From Polaromonas sp. (GTDB lineage: Bacteria > Pseudomonadota > Gammaproteobacteria > Burkholderiales > Burkholderiaceae_C), in contig JAQGMN010000390.1 in assembly GCA_028292345.1 (NCBI GenBank), positions 1 through 9,530 of the forward strand: 9,530 nucleotides of DNA, written 5' to 3'. The translations under genes and the position numbers were made by a program. Under the pieces are notes generated by a model that made no database searches, was not told where the DNA came from, and saw only the letters and a list, made by a program, of their open reading frames with translations. Numbering within the stretch: position 1 is the first letter of the stretch; every line of letters starts with the position of its first letter. Positions 5,901-9,530 of the stretch are shown in pieces.

Positions 5901-7727
5901 ATGGAATTCTTCACCACCAATTTCGCCCCGATCATGTTCGCCGGGCTGTTCATATTCCTGCTGCTGGGCTTTCCGGTTGCCTTCAGCCTGGGCGCCTGCG
6001 GCCTGTTCTTCGGCTTTATCGGCATCGAAGTCGGCGTGTTCCCCTCGTCCGTGATCGCCTGGCTTCCCCAGCGCCTGATTGGCATCATGTCCAATGACAC
6101 CCTGCTGGCCGTGCCCTTCTTTACCTTCATGGGGCTGATCCTGGAGCGAAGCGGCATGGCCGAGGACCTGCTCGACACCATCGGCCAGGTTTTCGGGCCG
6201 ATGCGCGGCGGCCTGGCACTGGCGGTGATCTTCGTCGGCGCGCTGCTGGCGGCCACGACCGGCGTGGTGGCCGCGTCGGTCATCTCCATGGGCCTGATCT
6301 CCCTGCCCATCATGCTGCGCTACGGCTACCACAGGCCCCTGACGGCCGGGGTGATTGCCGCTTCCGGCACCCTGGCGCAGATCATCCCGCCTTCGCTGGT
6401 GCTGATCATCATGGCAGACCAGCTCGGCCGCAGCGTCGGCGACATGTACAAGGGCGCCTTCCTGCCCGGCTTCATGCTGATGGGCCTGTATGTCGTCTAT
6501 GTGATGGCGCTGGCCATCTTCAAGCCGGCGCTCGTCCCGGCATTGCCGCCGGAGGCGCGCACCTACCGCGAACCCAACGGCAGCGGCGGCTACGCCTCGC
6601 TGGCCGTGCTGACGGCGCTGTCGGCCACGGTCGCCATCGTGCTGGCACGCAACATGGAGGCGGTGCACAGCTGGTGGCAAGGCACGCAGGTGACCTCCGT
6701 GCCCACCGACGAAAAAGTGGTGGTCGCCCTGTGCGGCGGCGTATTCCTGGCGCTGGTCATCGCGCTGGTGAACCGCGCCACCCGGCTCGGCCTGCTGTCG
6801 CGCCTGGCCGAACGCGTGACCTTTGTCCTGATCCCGCCGCTGCTGCTGATCTTCCTGGTGCTGGGCACCATTTTCCTGGGCGTGGCCACGCCGACCGAAG
6901 GCGGCGCCATGGGCGCCATGGGCGCGCTGATCATGGGCTGGGCGCGCGGCCGGCTGGACATGAAGCTGCTCAAGCAGTCCCTGGCGTCGACCACCCGGCT
7001 GGCCAGCTTCGTGATGTTCATCCTGATCGGCGCCACCGTGTTCAGCCTGGTGTTCCAGGCCGCCGATGGACCCAAATGGGTGGAGCACCTGCTGACGGAC
7101 CTGCCCGGCGGCCAGATCGGCTTTCTGATCCTGGTCAACGTCATGATCTTCTTCCTGGCGTTTTTCCTCGATTATTTCGAACTGTCCTTCATCGTGGTGC
7201 CGCTGCTGGCGCCGGTGGCCGACAAGCTGGGCATTGACCTGATCTGGTTCGGCGTGCTGCTGGCGGTGAACATGCAGACCTCGTTCATGCACCCGCCTTT
7301 CGGCTTCGCGCTGTTCTTCCTGCGCTCGGTCGCCCCGGAAAAACCGTATGTGGACCGCGTGACCCGGAAAATCATGGAGCCGGTCACCACCATGCAGATC
7401 TACAAGGGCGCCATTCCCTTCGTGCTCATCCAGTTGACCATGGTCGGCCTGCTGATCGCCTTCCCGCAACTGGTGACCGGCAGCCTGGACCAGAAGCAGG
7501 AGGTCAACATGGAGAGCATCGGCGACCAGATGCGCAACAGCCTGCCCGCCCAGGGCGAAGGCGCCGAATACGGCAGCGAGGAAGCACCGGCCGCCCCAAG
7601 CCTGCCGGGCGCTGGCGAAAATGCTGCGCCCGCCGCGAGCGCAGCAAGTCCTGAAGCCGCGCCTGCGCCGGAAGACGACCCGATGAAGGCCATGCAGGAC
7701 GCACTCAAGGCAGAAGACAAGAAATAG
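5901..7727 (+). CDS. dctM: TRAP transporter large permease subunit (DctM family, long form)
   Basis: Ion-coupled translocation subunit of the TRAP importer, an integral inner-membrane protein with many hydrophobic helices from residue 8 to about 526. Family signatures include the first helix block ending GFPVAFSLGACGLFFGF, a segment around 153-190 (ASGTLAQIIPPSLVLI and DMYKGAFLPG), and ATPTEGGAMGAMGAL near 329. The total of 608 aa exceeds the usual 430 or so, because of an insertion with an extra hydrophobic stretch around 210-290, typical of the FcbT3/TakM-like branch. There is also a hydrophilic tail (about 527-608) rich in Ala, Pro and Glu. ATG at 5901 lies 19 bp after dctQ with a weak ribosome site (GGAA near 5888-5891). 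The shared terminator at 7785-7810 ends the transcript. Confidence 0.9.
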   Translation: MEFFTTNFAPIMFAGLFIFLLLGFPVAFSLGACGLFFGFIGIEVGVFPSSVIAWLPQRLIGIMSNDTLLAVPFFTFMGLILERSGMAEDLLDTIGQVFGPMRGGLALAVIFVGALLAATTGVVAASVISMGLISLPIMLRYGYHRPLTAGVIAASGTLAQIIPPSLVLIIMADQLGRSVGDMYKGAFLPGFMLMGLYVVYVMALAIFKPALVPALPPEARTYREPNGSGGYASLAVLTALSATVAIVLARNMEAVHSWWQGTQVTSVPTDEKVVVALCGGVFLALVIALVNRATRLGLLSRLAERVTFVLIPPLLLIFLVLGTIFLGVATPTEGGAMGAMGALIMGWARGRLDMKLLKQSLASTTRLASFVMFILIGATVFSLVFQAADGPKWVEHLLTDLPGGQIGFLILVNVMIFFLAFFLDYFELSFIVVPLLAPVADKLGIDLIWFGVLLAVNMQTSFMHPPFGFALFFLRSVAPEKPYVDRVTRKIMEPVTTMQIYKGAIPFVLIQLTMVGLLIAFPQLVTGSLDQKQEVNMESIGDQMRNSLPAQGEGAEYGSEEAPAAPSLPGAGENAAPAASAASPEAAPAPEDDPMKAMQDALKAEDKK

Positions 7728-7784
7728 CGCGGCATGAAAAGGGCCGGCAACGGCTTCCTTTCCCGTGCGCGCCCGGAACCCATG

Positions 7785-7810
7785 AAAAAGCCGCCATGAG
7801 GCGGCTTTTT
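7785..7810. terminator. Bidirectional intrinsic terminator between dctM and dctP
   Basis: AAAAAGCCGCC (7785-7795) pairs perfectly with GGCGGCTTTTT (7800-7810) around a four-base ATGA loop. The GC-rich core is flanked by five A on the left and five T on the right, so it works as an intrinsic terminator on either strand. It lies 57 bp after the dctM stop and 34 bp after the dctP stop, serving both convergent genes. Confidence 0.92.
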
Positions 7811-7844
7811 CGTTTCTGCCCGCAAAGGGCAGGACTGTAAAAAC

Positions 7845-8927
7845 TCAGATCTTGATCGAGCTCATGTACTGGTTGAACGGGTATTCGGAGAAGCGATTCC
7901 AGAGGATCTGGTCGCGCTGGAAAGCGCGCATGTCATCGTGGATTTTCTTGAACTCGGGCGACTTGGCATTGTGCTCCTCGAACACTTCCATCGAAGCCTT
8001 GAAGCCCGCGTCCATGACGGCCTTGGGGAATGCCTTGAGCTGGGTCTTCTCGGCAACGAGCTTTTTCAGCGCGATCGGGTTCCAGGCATCGTACTTGGCC
8101 GTCATGTCGCGCGCCGCCACGGCAGTGGCTGCGTCGAGGATGGCCTTGTTCTCGTCCGACAGCTTGGCATAGGCCTTGTTGTTGATGAAGAACTCGAGGT
8201 CGGCGCCACCTTCCCACCAGCCGGGGTAGTAGTAGAAAGGCGCCACCTTGTTGAAGCCCAGCTTGGCATCGTCGTAGGGTCCGACGAACTCGGAAGCGTC
8301 CAGCGTGCCTTTTTCCAGGGCCTGGTACACATCGCCGCCCGGCATGTTCTGCGCCACCACGCCGAGCTTGGCCATGGCCTCGCCGAACAGTCCGCCGCCC
8401 AGGCGCATCTTCAGGCCCTTCAGGTCGGCCACGGTCTTGATTTCCTTGCGGTACCAGCCACCCATCTGCGTGCCGGTGTTGCCGGCGCTGGCGGTGCGGA
8501 AGTTGTACTGGGCAAAAAACGCGTCCAGCAGCTTGCGGCCATTGCCATACTGTTTCCAGGATTCGTTCTGGCGTGCGGTCAGGCCGAACGGCACCGCGCA
8601 GCTGAAGGCGAAAATCGGGTTTTTTCCGGTGAAATAGTAGGCTGCGGTTTGCGCCATGTCGATGGTGTCGCCCTGCAGGGCATCCACCACGCCGAAAGCG
8701 GGCATCAGTTCGCCGGCAGGATGCACGGAGATTTCGAACTTGCCGCCCGACAGCGCCTTGACGGTCTTGGAAAGCATTTCCGCGCTGCCGAAGATGGTGT
8801 CCAGCGATTTGGGAAAGCTCGATGCCAGGCGCCAGCGAACGGCCGCCTGCGCATGCACCGCAGGGGCGATGCCCGCAGCCAGCACGCCGGCAATGCCAGC
8901 GTTTTTAATGAGTGATCGACGATCCAT
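7845..8927 (-). CDS. dctP: TRAP transporter substrate-binding protein (DctP family, TakP/FcbT1-like)
   Basis: Periplasmic solute receptor that delivers substrate to the DctQM permease; 360 aa. The N-terminus carries a twin-arginine-like signal (DRRSLIK, then a hydrophobic run, likely cleaved after VHA at residue 26), so it may be exported folded by Tat. Mature-domain signatures of this branch include GTQMGGWYRKEI at 152-163, LKGLKMRLGGG at 169-179 with the conserved carboxylate-binding Arg175, MPGGDVYQALEKGT at 195-208 and YYYPGWWEGGADLEF at 232-246. Known members of this branch bind 2-oxo acids or lactate-type carboxylates, often with a metal ion; the substrate here is not established. ATG at 8927 has AAAGAGAG (8933-8940) just upstream as a ribosome site. 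It is convergent with dctQM rather than in one operon, so it has its own promoter. Confidence 0.92.
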   Translation of the reverse strand: MDRRSLIKNAGIAGVLAAGIAPAVHAQAAVRWRLASSFPKSLDTIFGSAEMLSKTVKALSGGKFEISVHPAGELMPAFGVVDALQGDTIDMAQTAAYYFTGKNPIFAFSCAVPFGLTARQNESWKQYGNGRKLLDAFFAQYNFRTASAGNTGTQMGGWYRKEIKTVADLKGLKMRLGGGLFGEAMAKLGVVAQNMPGGDVYQALEKGTLDASEFVGPYDDAKLGFNKVAPFYYYPGWWEGGADLEFFINNKAYAKLSDENKAILDAATAVAARDMTAKYDAWNPIALKKLVAEKTQLKAFPKAVMDAGFKASMEVFEEHNAKSPEFKKIHDDMRAFQRDQILWNRFSEYPFNQYMSSIKI

Positions 8928-9177
8928 GAATACTCTCTTTTTGAAAGGTTGACGATTGCTTGTCTCGTAGTTGCCTGCCGGCCAGTCCCCAAGATTTCCT
9001 GGGAAATGCCCTTGACAGTCACGATGGCCGCAGGTAGTGGCCTTTTGCTATTTTGTCAGTTTTTGTACAGTTTCAGCCCCGTTGTTACCCCTAGAAAGGC
9101 GTAAAAAAGGGGATGCAACTACAAGGTCGCCGCAAGCGGGCCATTCGCCGCCGCTTCACCAGGAAGAAACGATTCGG
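8928..9177 (-). promoter_or_regulatory. dctP upstream region and dxs 3' flank, with a tandem direct repeat
   Basis: This 250-bp gene-free stretch must hold the dctP promoter, since dxs upstream on the same strand ends at 9178. The clearest structure is a tandem direct repeat at 9051-9071, plus-strand units TTTTGTCAGT and TTTTGTACAGT; on the minus strand this is AAACTG-(T)ACAAA twice. It lies about 125 bp before the dctP start and could be an operator or upstream element. A CCCCT/AGGGG pairing (about 9088-9112) with a long loop and GGCC repeats near 9028-9042 are weaker. I cannot identify a confident -35/-10 pair for dctP or a terminator for dxs. Confidence 0.4.
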
Positions 9178-9530
9178 TCAGGCCACCGACTTGAGCACCA
9201 CCTTGGCCAGCGCGTCATGCACCCTGATGCCGTCGAAACGCTTGCGGATGGCGGCCTCGATGCCGTCGGCATCCAGGCCCTGCAAGGCCAGCAACTGGGC
9301 ATGATCGCCATGCTCGATGAACTCGTCCGCCAGGCCCAGCTGCAGCAGCGGCCTGACGATGCCTGCGGCCTGCAATGCCTCGCCGACCGCGCTGCCCGCG
9401 CCACCCATGATGGCGCCCTCTTCCACCGTGACCAGGGCTTCGTGGCTGGCGGCGATCTTCAGCAGCAGCCCGGTATCGAGCGGCTTGGCCCAGCGCATGT
9501 TGACCACCGTCGCACCGAGTCGTTCGGCCG
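9178..9530 (-). CDS. dxs: 1-deoxy-D-xylulose-5-phosphate synthase, C-terminal part (partial)
   Basis: 3' end of the gene for the thiamine-diphosphate enzyme that condenses pyruvate and glyceraldehyde 3-phosphate, the first step of the MEP isoprenoid pathway. The frame enters from the right edge and ends with TGA at 9178-9180, leaving about 117 residues of a protein usually about 620 long. Recognisable C-terminal transketolase-domain motifs are LGATVVNMRWAKPLD at the start, then LVTVEEGAIMGGAGSAVGE, where VEE and GGAGSAV are conserved in DXS, then a LGLADEFIEHGD-type segment. A housekeeping gene, it marks the right border of the sen/TRAP block. It reads in the same direction as dctP but is 250 bp away, so common transcription is unlikely to be tight. 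Confidence 0.93.
   Translation of the reverse strand, partial: AERLGATVVNMRWAKPLDTGLLLKIAASHEALVTVEEGAIMGGAGSAVGEALQAAGIVRPLLQLGLADEFIEHGDHAQLLALQGLDADGIEAAIRKRFDGIRVHDALAKVVLKSVA

Noticed and set aside
5730..7469. Minus-strand open frame of 579 codons opposite dctM
   Set aside because: Extreme His/Gln/Arg/Asp composition with no hydrophobic core; it mirrors the DctM coding frame and is not a protein gene.
9012..9040. TTGACA on the plus strand at 9012-9017 as a promoter
   Set aside because: A perfect -35 box, but at 17 bp the -10 position reads TAGTGG and no plus-strand gene follows before the window ends.
1..9530. CRISPR arrays, tRNA/rRNA genes, insertion sequences or prophage genes
   Set aside because: No regularly spaced repeats, no cloverleaf or rRNA sequence, and no transposase or integrase motif was seen on either strand.

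Overview
This window comes from a GC-rich betaproteobacterium, most likely of the family Comamonadaceae (the Variovorax/Polaromonas/Rhodoferax/Acidovorax group). That placement rests on three things: strong G/C preference at third codon positions, the protein family variants present, and a short AT-rich element at 1716-1772 that resembles a dispersed repeat I recall from Comamonadaceae genomes. It is an inference, not a database match.

The centrepiece is 1762-5102, which reads as a complete selenoneine biosynthesis (sen) locus. senA (minus strand) encodes an EgtB-like non-heme iron selenoneine synthase. Divergent from it, senB encodes a selenosugar synthase of the GT4-like glycosyltransferase fold, and senC encodes a SelD-type selenophosphate synthetase. 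The expected pathway is: SenC makes selenophosphate from selenide and ATP; SenB combines it with a UDP-sugar to give a selenosugar; SenA joins the selenosugar to hercynine (trimethylhistidine) through an oxidative C-Se bond, leading to selenoneine. No histidine methyltransferase (egtD) lies in the window, so hercynine must come from elsewhere.

To the left (1-1720) lies an oxyanion uptake locus. It holds the start of a TupB-like tungstate ABC permease gene (minus strand, running off the window) and, divergent from it, a regulator that joins a ModE-like winged helix to a periplasmic-binding-protein-like sensor domain. A candidate ModE-type operator sits between them. The regulator gene converges on senA.

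To the right (5103-8927) is a three-part TRAP transporter of the TakP/FcbT branch. dctQ and dctM are on the plus strand, and the binding-protein gene dctP faces them on the minus strand. The two units share a strong bidirectional terminator. The dctQ leader carries a nested, perfectly paired hairpin that could act as an attenuator. The last 353 bases are the 3' end of dxs (isoprenoid precursor synthesis, minus strand). The shared theme of selenium and tungstate/molybdate oxyanions is suggestive, but nothing in the sequence shows that either transporter serves the sen pathway.
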